Below, piece after piece: positions 57,380-64,000 of a stretch of DNA of 64,000 nt. This DNA is from Sulfitobacter sp. HGT1 (GTDB lineage: Bacteria > Pseudomonadota > Alphaproteobacteria > Rhodobacterales > Rhodobacteraceae). Each line of letters starts with the position of its first letter. The first letter of the stretch is position 1. Both the position numbers and the translations under genes were made by a program. Below the pieces are notes generated by a model. The model was not told the DNA's origin. It did not search any database and saw nothing but the letters and a program-made list of their open reading frames with translations. Location of the stretch: assembly GCF_013282155.1 (NCBI RefSeq), contig NZ_BLWI01000008.1, positions 310,001 through 374,000 on the forward strand, written 5' to 3'.

Positions 57380-58447
57380 ATGCTGACTTTCACCATTCGA
57401 CGACTGCTATTGTCGATCCCGACGCTTTTGTTCATCAGTATGGTTATTTTCCTGCTGCTCCAGCTCGCCCCCGGCGATCCGATGGCGCAGGTTCCGCTGA
57501 CCGTGCCCCCAGAAGTCAAACAAAAGATGCGCGAAGCGCTTGGCCTTGGCCAGCCGATCTATGTGCAATATTACAAATGGCTGATCCAGTTCTTCTGGGT
57601 TGAACCGCAGGTGTTCCTGGATTGGGCGACACGGGACTCCTTCCTTTTGGGCTGGCTGCCGGACACGCATTTCTCGACCTTCATCGACCCCGATACCGGT
57701 GCCGTGCGCCCCGTGCAGCGCACCATCAGCTGGCAGACCCGCAGCCCGATCATGGATATCGTGATCCAGCGGATGCCGCAGACCCTTTGGGTGGTGGGGC
57801 TAAGCTATGTCGTTGGCATCCTGATCGCGCTTCCGATCGGTATCTATTCGGCCTATCGCCACTATTCGCTGTTCGATCAGGCCGGTACTTTCATCACCAT
57901 GGTCGGCTTTTCGATCCCGCCCTTCTTTACGGGCCCGCTGCTGATTGTGGTGTTTTCGGTCACGCTGGGCTGGTTGCCGTCGATCTATGACACCACCCAT
58001 GTGGTCACCGACTGGGCCAGCTTTAAGATCCAGTTCATGCAGATGATCATGCCCGTCATGGTGCTGGCGCTGCAAACAACGGCCCAGATCAGCCGCTATA
58101 TGCGCGGTGCGATGCTGGACAACCTCAATCAGGATTACGTGCGCACTGCGCGGGCCAAGGGCCTCAAGGAATCCTCGGTTGTGTTGGTGCATGTGCTGCG
58201 CAATTCGATGATCCCCGTTGTGACGGTGATTGCGCTTGGGATGCCCGCGATCTTTGGCGGCGCAATCATTACCGAAAACGTGTTCAAGGTGAACGGCATC
58301 GGCCAGCTGCTGCTGACTGCCCTGTTCGCCAATGACCTGCCGATGGTGATGACGCTGACCTTTATCTTTGCCATCCTGATTGTTCTGTTTAACCTGATTG
58401 CCGATGTTTTGTACGGCCTGCTTGACCCGAGGATCCGCTATGACTGA
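57380..58447 (+). CDS. Peptide-type ABC transporter permease, DppB type
   Basis: An integral membrane subunit of 355 residues with about six helices. MLTFTIRRLLLSIPTLLFIS is the usual first helix; ALQTTAQISRYMRGAMLDNLNQDYVRTARAKGL carries the EAA-type coupling loop; HVLRNSMIPVVTVIALG follows. It shares an operon with the binding protein and the DppC-type permease, whose start overlaps its last 8 bases. Confidence 0.94.
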   Translation: MLTFTIRRLLLSIPTLLFISMVIFLLLQLAPGDPMAQVPLTVPPEVKQKMREALGLGQPIYVQYYKWLIQFFWVEPQVFLDWATRDSFLLGWLPDTHFSTFIDPDTGAVRPVQRTISWQTRSPIMDIVIQRMPQTLWVVGLSYVVGILIALPIGIYSAYRHYSLFDQAGTFITMVGFSIPPFFTGPLLIVVFSVTLGWLPSIYDTTHVVTDWASFKIQFMQMIMPVMVLALQTTAQISRYMRGAMLDNLNQDYVRTARAKGLKESSVVLVHVLRNSMIPVVTVIALGMPAIFGGAIITENVFKVNGIGQLLLTALFANDLPMVMTLTFIFAILIVLFNLIADVLYGLLDPRIRYD

Positions 58448-59438
58448 GCAAGCCATTCCAGCAAGCCCCATCGAGGCCGACATCGAAACCTTTGGCGCGT
58501 TGGTCGACAAGGAACCATCCAAGCCGCCGCGCAGCCAATGGATCGACGTCTGGCAGCAGTTCCGCAAACACAAAGGTGCCGTGTTCGGCGGTGGCTTTTT
58601 GCTGTTCATCACGCTGGCGGTGGTTTTCGGCCCCTTCCTGTGGGACGTTGACCCCAAGGCGCTGGACATCCGCAACAAGAACTGGCGCCCCGTGTACCAG
58701 TTGCTGTTCGACAGCGAGGCCAAGGCCGGTTGGGCACATCCGTTCGGCACAGACCAGCTGGGCCGCGATATCATGGCGCAGATGATTGCAGGCGGTCAGG
58801 TGTCGATGGCCGTGGGCTGGCTGGCCATGGCGCTGGCACTGGTGATCGGCTCCGCGATTGGCGTGATCTCGGGCTATTTCAAAAAGCTCGATTTCTGGCT
58901 GATGCGCTTCACCGATCTGGTGCTGTCCCTGCCGATCCTGCCCCTGACACTGCTGGCCGTGACGCTGTTCCGCCAGCCGCTGAATTCACGTTTTGGGCCC
59001 GAAGGCGGGATGTTCATCCTGATCGTGGGCATCATCGGCCTGACATCCTGGATGCAAACCGCGCGGATCGTGCGCGGCGACATTCTGGCGCTGAAAGAAC
59101 GCGAGTTCATTCTGGCCGCGCGGTCGATCGGGACGCGGTCGGGCAAGATTATCCGGCGGCACCTGCTGCCCAACGTCATCTCGCCCATCATGGTGTCGGC
59201 GACCCTGGGTCTCGCCACAGCGATCATCACCGAAAGCGCATTGAGCTTTCTGGGGGTCGGTTTTCCGTCGGACTTCCCCACCTGGGGCAAGTTGTTGTCG
59301 GACGCGGTCAGCCGGATGCAGGAATTCCCCGAGCGGGTGTTGTTGCCGGGAATCGCGATTTCGCTGACGGTGTTGAGCGTGAACTATCTGGGCGACGGAT
59401 TGCGCGATGCCCTGGACCCGCGGTTGCGGGGGCGGTGA
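58440..59438 (+). CDS. Peptide-type ABC transporter permease, DppC type
   Basis: A 332-residue permease subunit. The start is ATG 58440 (MTEQAIPASP) inside the end of the preceding gene. It has the N-terminal OppC domain (WQQFRKHKGAVFGGGFLLFI), HPFGTDQLGRDIMAQMIAGG, and the coupling loop ILALKEREFILAARSIGTRSG, with a second family segment RRHLLPNVISPIMVSATL. Partner of the DppB-type permease and the double-ABC ATPase. Confidence 0.94.
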   Translation: MTEQAIPASPIEADIETFGALVDKEPSKPPRSQWIDVWQQFRKHKGAVFGGGFLLFITLAVVFGPFLWDVDPKALDIRNKNWRPVYQLLFDSEAKAGWAHPFGTDQLGRDIMAQMIAGGQVSMAVGWLAMALALVIGSAIGVISGYFKKLDFWLMRFTDLVLSLPILPLTLLAVTLFRQPLNSRFGPEGGMFILIVGIIGLTSWMQTARIVRGDILALKEREFILAARSIGTRSGKIIRRHLLPNVISPIMVSATLGLATAIITESALSFLGVGFPSDFPTWGKLLSDAVSRMQEFPERVLLPGIAISLTVLSVNYLGDGLRDALDPRLRGR

Positions 59439-59498
59439 CCGGACGCGGGCTTGGGTCTGTCGGGCTGCTGACGGATTTGAGTATTTAAGAAAGGGTGA

Positions 59499-59526
59499 AG
59501 GGGGGATATTGGTCCTCCCTTTTTTT
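59499..59526 (+). terminator. Rho-independent terminator of the transporter operon
   Basis: AGGGGGGA (59499-59506) pairs with TCCTCCCT (59513-59520) with one G-T pair and a 6-base loop, followed by TTTTTT. The gap 59439-59738 also holds GGATTTGAGTATTTAAG, a weak echo of the dispersed element core, and the promoter of the next gene. Confidence 0.75.
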
Positions 59527-59624
59527 ATGGGTGAATAAGGAAGCGACACCGGTGCGCGGCGGGTGACGTGGAACGATAGCTGCCATGGGGCGCAAAATCG
59601 GGGGAATGGTTCCTGTAGGGCACG

Positions 59625-59662
59625 CGGAACGCGGGAAAATGTTCCGGTTCACACCCTATAAT
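59625..59662 (+). promoter_or_regulatory. Promoter region of the YeeE/YedE gene
   Basis: A consensus -10 TATAAT lies at 59657-59662. CGGAAC-(10 bases)-GTTCCG (59625-59646) is a perfect inverted repeat over the place where the -35 would sit, and no consensus -35 is present. This suggests repression or activation by a dimeric regulator. Confidence 0.5.
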
Positions 59663-59738
59663 ACACATATGAATTGCTTGATATCAGCGTTTTTTCGCGC
59701 CAATTGGGAAATAATTCCATTTCGCAGAGGATCAGGCG

Positions 59739-60785
59739 ATGTTTGAGTCATTCGGTTTTGAAAACACCACCCCGCAGCAGGCATCTGTTCTGCTTGCCAT
59801 TATCATTGGCCTGCTGTTCGGCGTCTTTGGACAGATTACCAAGTTCTGTTTCCGCAGGTCCCTGATCGGCGCGGATCGGGTTTCGGCTGCGGGTGTGTGG
59901 CTGACGGCGCTTGCCTTTGCCGTTGTCGGGACCCAGGCCGCCGTGTCGATGGGTTGGATCAGCTTTGCCGAGCATCGCTATATGGTATCTGATCTGCCGG
60001 TTGCCGCGATTGTGGTTGGCGGGTTGCTGTTCGGGGCCGGTATGGTGTTGACCCGTGGCTGTGTGTCGCGTCTGACCATTCTGGCGGGCTCCGGCAATCT
60101 GCGGGCAGCACTTGTTGTCGTTGTGTTTGCGATTGTTGCCCATGCCACGCTGAAGGGGGTGTTGGCCCCCCTGCGGGTCGCTTTGGGGAGTGTCACCGTT
60201 GATATGGGCGACGCCATCAGCCTTGCCGCCCTGCCCGGTGGCGCGTGGCTGTGGACGGCAGTGATTGCCGTGCCTGCGTTGGTCTATGCGCTGCGCTCGG
60301 GCAACGGGGTTGGCACCTTGGGTATGGCGGCGGTCATCGGCCTGTTGGCCCCGCTGGCCTGGGTCGGCACCGGTTTCATCCTGTTTGACGAATTCGACCC
60401 CATTGCGATGGAAAGCCTGTCGTTCACCTCCCCCGCCGCCGAAACGCTGTTCTGGGCCATCGCAAGCAGTGCTGTGCCTGCCGGTTTCGGTGTTGGCCTT
60501 GTGGGCGGCGTCATCGTCGGGGCGTTGCTGGCAAGCCTGACCTTTGGCGGCTTTGCCTGGCAGAGCTTTGAGAGCCCCGCCCAGACCGGTCGCTATTTGG
60601 CAGGTGCCGCGCTGATGGGCGTTGGTGGTGTGCTGGCGGGCGGCTGCACCTTGGGTGCCGGTCTGTCCGGTGTCCCGACCCTGTCGCTGGCGGCGATCCT
60701 GGCCATCGTGATGATCGGCGTTGGTGTGTTGACCATGAACGCCCTGCTGCGCGCTGCCCCTGAGGGCCGCGTGGCACATGGCTGA
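59739..60785 (+). CDS. YeeE/YedE-family sulfur-compound transporter
   Basis: A 348-residue membrane protein with about nine helices. The paired motifs ITKFCFRRSLIGADR, VLTRGCVSRLTILAGSGNLRA and GGVLAGGCTLGAGLSGVPTLS carry the conserved Cys residues of the thiosulfate uptake (TsuA) family, which pass thiosulfate or related sulfur atoms through a Cys relay. The exact substrate is unknown. The TATAAT promoter with an inverted repeat suggests control by sulfur compounds or stress. It ends tail-to-tail with the DUF3422 gene, 4 bases apart. Confidence 0.88.
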   Translation: MFESFGFENTTPQQASVLLAIIIGLLFGVFGQITKFCFRRSLIGADRVSAAGVWLTALAFAVVGTQAAVSMGWISFAEHRYMVSDLPVAAIVVGGLLFGAGMVLTRGCVSRLTILAGSGNLRAALVVVVFAIVAHATLKGVLAPLRVALGSVTVDMGDAISLAALPGGAWLWTAVIAVPALVYALRSGNGVGTLGMAAVIGLLAPLAWVGTGFILFDEFDPIAMESLSFTSPAAETLFWAIASSAVPAGFGVGLVGGVIVGALLASLTFGGFAWQSFESPAQTGRYLAGAALMGVGGVLAGGCTLGAGLSGVPTLSLAAILAIVMIGVGVLTMNALLRAAPEGRVAHG

Positions 60786-60789
60786 GGCC

Positions 60790-62073
60790 CTAGTGGATCT
60801 TGCTGCGTAGCCGCCGCAGCATCCACCACACCACCAAGACCACAACCGGCACAGCGACGGCAGTCAGAATGCCCTTGCTGATGCCGAAGGGTTCGGCCAG
60901 CGGATAGAGCGCATAGCTGGCAAGCGACACGGCGTAATAGCTGATCGCGACCACGGACAGCCCTTCGACGGTGTGTTGCAGACGCAGCTGTAAATCCGAC
61001 CGCCTGTCCATGCTGGCCAGAATTTCCTGGTTCTGGGCAGAGCGTTCCACATCCACCCGTGTGCGCAGCAGTTCCGAGGCGCGAATGGCGCGGGCCGACA
61101 TGGACTGCAACCGCATCTCGGAGGATTTGACCGTGCGCATGGCGGGCTCGTAGCGGCGCATCATGAATTCATCAAACCCTTGCCGCGACATGAACCGCGT
61201 TTCGCGCAGGGCCGATATCCGTTGGGTGACAATCGCCTGATAGGCCTCGGTCGCGCCAAGGCGATAGGAGGTTTGAGCCGACAGGGTTTCAAGCTGCACT
61301 GAGATGTCCAACAGCTTGTGCAACGTGTCTTCGGCCATTGCATCAGAGGCGCGCATGGCGGCCATCAGGTTGGTCAGTTCCCTGTCCAGATCGTTCAGCT
61401 GTCCGCCAAAATCACGCACCTTGGCAAAGCCCAGCATCGACATGGATTTATAGGTCTCGATCTCGCACATCCGCTGGACGATACGTCCAAGGCGACGTTC
61501 ACCTGTCTGGGGGGCGGCAAAGATCGCCACGCGCATGTGACCGGCGGAATCGATGCGGAAATCGCAGGCCACTGTGGCCGCATCATCCAGCACATTCGCC
61601 ACCGCAAGGCTTTCGGGGACAAACCAGTCGCGCAGGACATCGGAGATCTGCCCATTGTTTTCCGGCCGTTGGACCAACCGCAGCAGGATCGAGGTGATCC
61701 GTTCCGCGTTCAGGCCAGCCCGCCAATCTGCGGGAAACACGTCGAATTCTGCGGGGTCAAAGGGGCGGTCGCTGATCTGGTCTGAAAACACCGTATAGGT
61801 CACGAATTCGGTGTGCTGTTCCCATTTCAGCGCGAACTTCCCCATCGGGCCGTAATAATGCGTGGCATTTTCAGCGGGGAGCGGCGCGCCGTAGTGTTTC
61901 AGCAGTGCCGACAGGTGTTCAAGATCAACAGATCTGTCGCGGGTGGCGGCATCGCCGGGGGGGCGCACGGCGAGATAGGCCGCGACATGCGGGGCACCAA
62001 GCGACGGAAAGGGGCGCGCGTGCAATTCGCTATTGAGCGCGTAACGCAGGGGGTGGTCCTTGATCGAAGCCAT
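60790..62073 (-). CDS. DUF3422 membrane protein
   Basis: A 427-residue protein. The N-terminal region LRYALNSELHARPFPSLGAP and HTEFVTYTVFSD are typical of DUF3422. A helical, coiled-coil-like part (about 230-360) is followed by two hydrophobic segments (about 365-385 and 397-418) with WWMLRRLR at the end, so the N-terminal domain is likely cytosolic and membrane-anchored at its C-terminus. No function is known. Confidence 0.9.
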   Translation of the reverse strand: MASIKDHPLRYALNSELHARPFPSLGAPHVAAYLAVRPPGDAATRDRSVDLEHLSALLKHYGAPLPAENATHYYGPMGKFALKWEQHTEFVTYTVFSDQISDRPFDPAEFDVFPADWRAGLNAERITSILLRLVQRPENNGQISDVLRDWFVPESLAVANVLDDAATVACDFRIDSAGHMRVAIFAAPQTGERRLGRIVQRMCEIETYKSMSMLGFAKVRDFGGQLNDLDRELTNLMAAMRASDAMAEDTLHKLLDISVQLETLSAQTSYRLGATEAYQAIVTQRISALRETRFMSRQGFDEFMMRRYEPAMRTVKSSEMRLQSMSARAIRASELLRTRVDVERSAQNQEILASMDRRSDLQLRLQHTVEGLSVVAISYYAVSLASYALYPLAEPFGISKGILTAVAVPVVVLVVWWMLRRLRSKIH

Positions 62074-62140
62074 TCGGGTCCTCGTCGGTGAAAACGGTTA
62101 TTTGCGCCAAGATACAACAATCGGCGGCAAAGGATATATA

Positions 62141-62155
62141 AAATATCGAATATTT
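62141..62155. promoter_or_regulatory. AT-rich palindrome upstream of the DUF3422 gene
   Basis: AAATAT-CGA-ATATTT is a perfect inverted repeat about 68 bases before the DUF3422 start, in an AT-rich patch. The rest of the 330-base gap (62074-62403) has no ORF or RNA gene I can support. Confidence 0.35.
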
Positions 62156-62336
62156 CCAGAGCCTTACGGTGTACCATTGGATACCACGCGGGGCTTTGCG
62201 CTGTTCTGTGTCGTCAGGTTGCAGCGCCGCCAAAGGTTTCCGGGGCCTCACCGTCTCAAGGGGAGAGCAGGCAGAACACCAAATCTGGATGCCCAACGAC
62301 CGGGTTGGCGTAAACCTCGGGGGCGACAAAACGCGA

Positions 62337-62364
62337 AACGCCCCGTCATTTCTGACGGGGCGTT
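62337..62364 (-). terminator. Terminator of the pntAB operon
   Basis: Minus strand: AACGCCCCGTCA-GAAA-TGACGGGGCGTT, a 12-bp stem with a 4-base loop, then T-rich (TCGCGTTTT). It lies 40 bases past the pntB stop. Confidence 0.8.
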
Positions 62365-62403
62365 CCAGTTCGGTAGCAGCGGGATGGTTCCCCGCCAGAC
62401 TTA

Positions 62404-63843
62404 TCAGTCGATCAACGGCAGCAGCTTGTCCAAGCTGGCCTTGGCATCGCCATAGAGCATCCGCGTGTTGTCCTTGAAGAACAGCGGGTTTTCGATGCCG
62501 GAGTAGCCTGTGCCCTGCCCGCGCTTGGACACGATCACGTTCTTGGCCTTCCAGCATTCCAGAACCGGCATACCGGCGATGGGGCTGTTTGGATCGTCCT
62601 GTGCGGCGGGGTTTACGATGTCGTTGGACCCGATCACAATGGCAACATCCGTGCTGGGGAAGTCGTCGTTGATTTCGTCCATCTCCATCACGATGTCATA
62701 GGGCACCTTGGCCTCGGCCAGCAGCACGTTCATGTGACCCGGCAAACGCCCCGCAACGGGGTGAATGGCGAAACGCACGTTCTTGCCTTGGGCGCGCAGC
62801 TTTTTGACCAGCTCGCTGACCGCTTGCTGTGCTTGGGCAACCGCCATCCCGTAACCTGGAATGATGATGACGCTATCCGCTTCGTTCAGCATCGTCGCAA
62901 CGCCGTCGACTTCGATTGCGACCTGTTCGCCTTCGACCGCCATCTGTTCGCCTGCAGGGCCACCAAAGCCGCCCAGAATCACGCTGACAAAGGACCGGTT
63001 CATCGCCTTGCACATGATGTAAGACAGGATCGCCCCCGAAGAACCGACCAGCGCGCCAACAACGATCAACAGATCATTGCCAAGGCTAAAGCCGATCGCC
63101 GCCGCGGCCCAGCCGGAGTAGCTGTTGAGCATCGACACAACCACCGGCATGTCGGCACCACCGATGCCCATGATCAGATGGTAGCCAATGAACAAGGCCG
63201 CCAGCGTCATCAGCAACAGCGGCAGGAAGCCACCGGTGTTGAAGTACCAGATCAGCGTCAGCACAGCGACAGCCGCCGCCGCGATGTTCAGCATGTGACC
63301 GCCGGGCAGTTTTTCCGCCTTGGAGGACACGCGACCCGCCAGCTTGCCATAGGCAATCACCGAGCCGGTGAATGTCACCGCACCGATGAACACGCCCAAG
63401 AACAGTTCGACCCGCAGAATGCTCAGCTCGACACCGGATTTCTTGGCGATCAACGCCGCGAAAGTGCCCAGTTCATAGGGGTCACCGCCGTCAGCGATGA
63501 AACCACCCACGCGGCCGATCTCGAAATGTGCGATCAGACCGACGAACACCGCTGCCAGACCGACAAGGCTGTGCATCGCGGCAACCAGTTCGGGCATCTG
63601 CGTCATCTGCACCTTGGTCGCCAGCTGATAACCGATGGCACCGCCACCGGCGATCAGGATGATCGACAAAAGCCAATAGCCGGAACCCGGCCCGATCAGC
63701 GTTGCAGCCACGGCCAAAGCCATACCCACAATACCGTACCATACCGCGCGTTTCGCGCTTTCCTGCCCGCTCAACCCGCCAAGCGACAGGATAAACAGGA
63801 TTGCTGCGACCACATAAGCCGCTGTTGTGAAACCAAAATCCAT
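62404..63843 (-). CDS. pntB: NAD(P) transhydrogenase subunit beta
   Basis: Couples proton flow to hydride transfer from NADH to NADP+. 479 residues. About nine membrane helices in the first 280 residues, with [19 protein letters not shown] carrying the conserved proton-path His, followed by the soluble NADP(H) domain: [39 protein letters not shown] and [21 protein letters not shown]. The genes are pntA-pntB with 13 bases between them. Confidence 0.96.
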   Translation of the reverse strand: MDFGFTTAAYVVAAILFILSLGGLSGQESAKRAVWYGIVGMALAVAATLIGPGSGYWLLSIILIAGGGAIGYQLATKVQMTQMPELVAAMHSLVGLAAVFVGLIAHFEIGRVGGFIADGGDPYELGTFAALIAKKSGVELSILRVELFLGVFIGAVTFTGSVIAYGKLAGRVSSKAEKLPGGHMLNIAAAAVAVLTLIWYFNTGGFLPLLLMTLAALFIGYHLIMGIGGADMPVVVSMLNSYSGWAAAAIGFSLGNDLLIVVGALVGSSGAILSYIMCKAMNRSFVSVILGGFGGPAGEQMAVEGEQVAIEVDGVATMLNEADSVIIIPGYGMAVAQAQQAVSELVKKLRAQGKNVRFAIHPVAGRLPGHMNVLLAEAKVPYDIVMEMDEINDDFPSTDVAIVIGSNDIVNPAAQDDPNSPIAGMPVLECWKAKNVIVSKRGQGTGYSGIENPLFFKDNTRMLYGDAKASLDKLLPLID

Positions 63844-63856
63844 GATTCCCGCCCCC

Positions 63857-64000
63857 TTAAGATTTCTGGAACATGGCGAGCATGCGCCGTGTCACGAGGA
63901 AGCCGCCGAATATGTTGATCCCACACATGAAGACCGACAAAGCCGCCAAAACAATCACCAAGAAGGAACTGGAACCGATTTGCATCAGCGCGCCCAGAAT
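63857..64000 (-). CDS. pntA: NAD(P) transhydrogenase subunit alpha, C-terminal end (partial)
   Basis: The open frame at the window edge encodes the last 47 residues, ending [17 protein letters not shown], preceded by VFMCGINI. It is the C-terminal membrane helix of the alpha chain (or of the separate PntAB-type half if the alpha chain is split, as in some Rhodobacterales). The rest lies outside the window, so the split cannot be judged. Confidence 0.85.
   Translation of the reverse strand: MLGALMQIGSSSFLVIVLAALSVFMCGINIFGGFLVTRRMLAMFQKS

Noticed and set aside
62074-62403. Small ORF or RNA gene in the 330-base gap before DUF3422
   Set aside because: Open frames there have no ribosome site or clear start. 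Only an AT-rich palindrome and the pntB terminator are supported.

Overview
The window is a dense, high-GC chromosomal segment from an alphaproteobacterium of the order Rhodobacterales, most likely a marine Roseobacter-group member. The support is the Rhodobacter-type NADH dehydrogenase (nuo) operon with many small genes placed between the nuo genes (DUF5333, DUF5337 and others), a long NuoE, an RNase J rather than RNase E-only layout, and several copies of the intergenic repeat GCCTCCGGCGGG-AGTATTTT-GCAAAATGAA and the GGGGGCTGGCCCCC palindrome, which recur in this group. I saw no tRNA, rRNA, CRISPR array, insertion sequence or phage gene. It reads as core chromosome.

Layout. 1-3.5 kb (+): the 3' end of prfC, a glycosyltransferase and a RhlE-type DEAD-box helicase with a long disordered tail. 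26.4-3.6 kb (-): a 22.7 kb unidirectional run, nuoA-B-C-(57 aa ORF)-D-E-(HhH membrane protein)-(DUF5337)-F-(MAPEG)-(2-TM)-(DUF3291)-(lipoprotein)-(DUF5333)-G-(lipoprotein)-H-I-(CMD-like)-J-(24 aa ORF)-K-L-M-N, then birA-coaX-rnj and a terminator. 27.4-26.5 kb (-): an NAD-dependent epimerase. 37.1-27.5 kb (-): a leucine/isovalerate catabolic (liu) operon: isovaleryl-CoA dehydrogenase, LprI-like protein, acyl-CoA synthetase, methylcrotonyl-CoA carboxylase beta, ASCH protein, carboxylase alpha, GST, HMG-CoA lyase, enoyl-CoA (methylglutaconyl-CoA) hydratase. 37.3-44.2 kb: a flavin-type oxidase-fold protein, a DegT aminotransferase and phosphoglycolate phosphatase (-), then glmU-glmS, a second PNPOx-fold protein and an AlkD-like protein (+). 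44.4-48.3 kb: a lipoprotein (-), moaA, waaA (Kdo transferase) and a GT4 glycosyltransferase (+). 48.4-59.4 kb: a divergent peptide or acylated amino acid uptake and breakdown locus, with two tandem M20 amidohydrolases, a DAO-type FAD enzyme, an ArgE-like deacetylase and a double-ABC ATPase on the minus strand, and the binding protein and two permeases on the plus strand. 59.7-64 kb: a YeeE/YedE sulfur transporter, a DUF3422 protein, and pntB with the 3' end of pntA.

How the genes work together. The nuo block encodes all 14 core subunits of complex I. The inserted genes are co-oriented and often joined by 4-nt stop/start overlaps, so they are probably co-translated. Two of them, a 24 aa single-helix peptide between nuoJ and nuoK and a 57 aa two-helix protein between nuoC and nuoD, are easy to miss. 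NuoE carries an unusual C-terminal domain that is repeated almost intact in the next gene, a membrane-anchored protein. This pair is the most interesting unexplained feature of the window. The liu operon takes isovaleryl-CoA to acetyl-CoA and acetoacetate. The 48-59 kb locus couples import of peptide-like substrates to their hydrolysis and oxidation.
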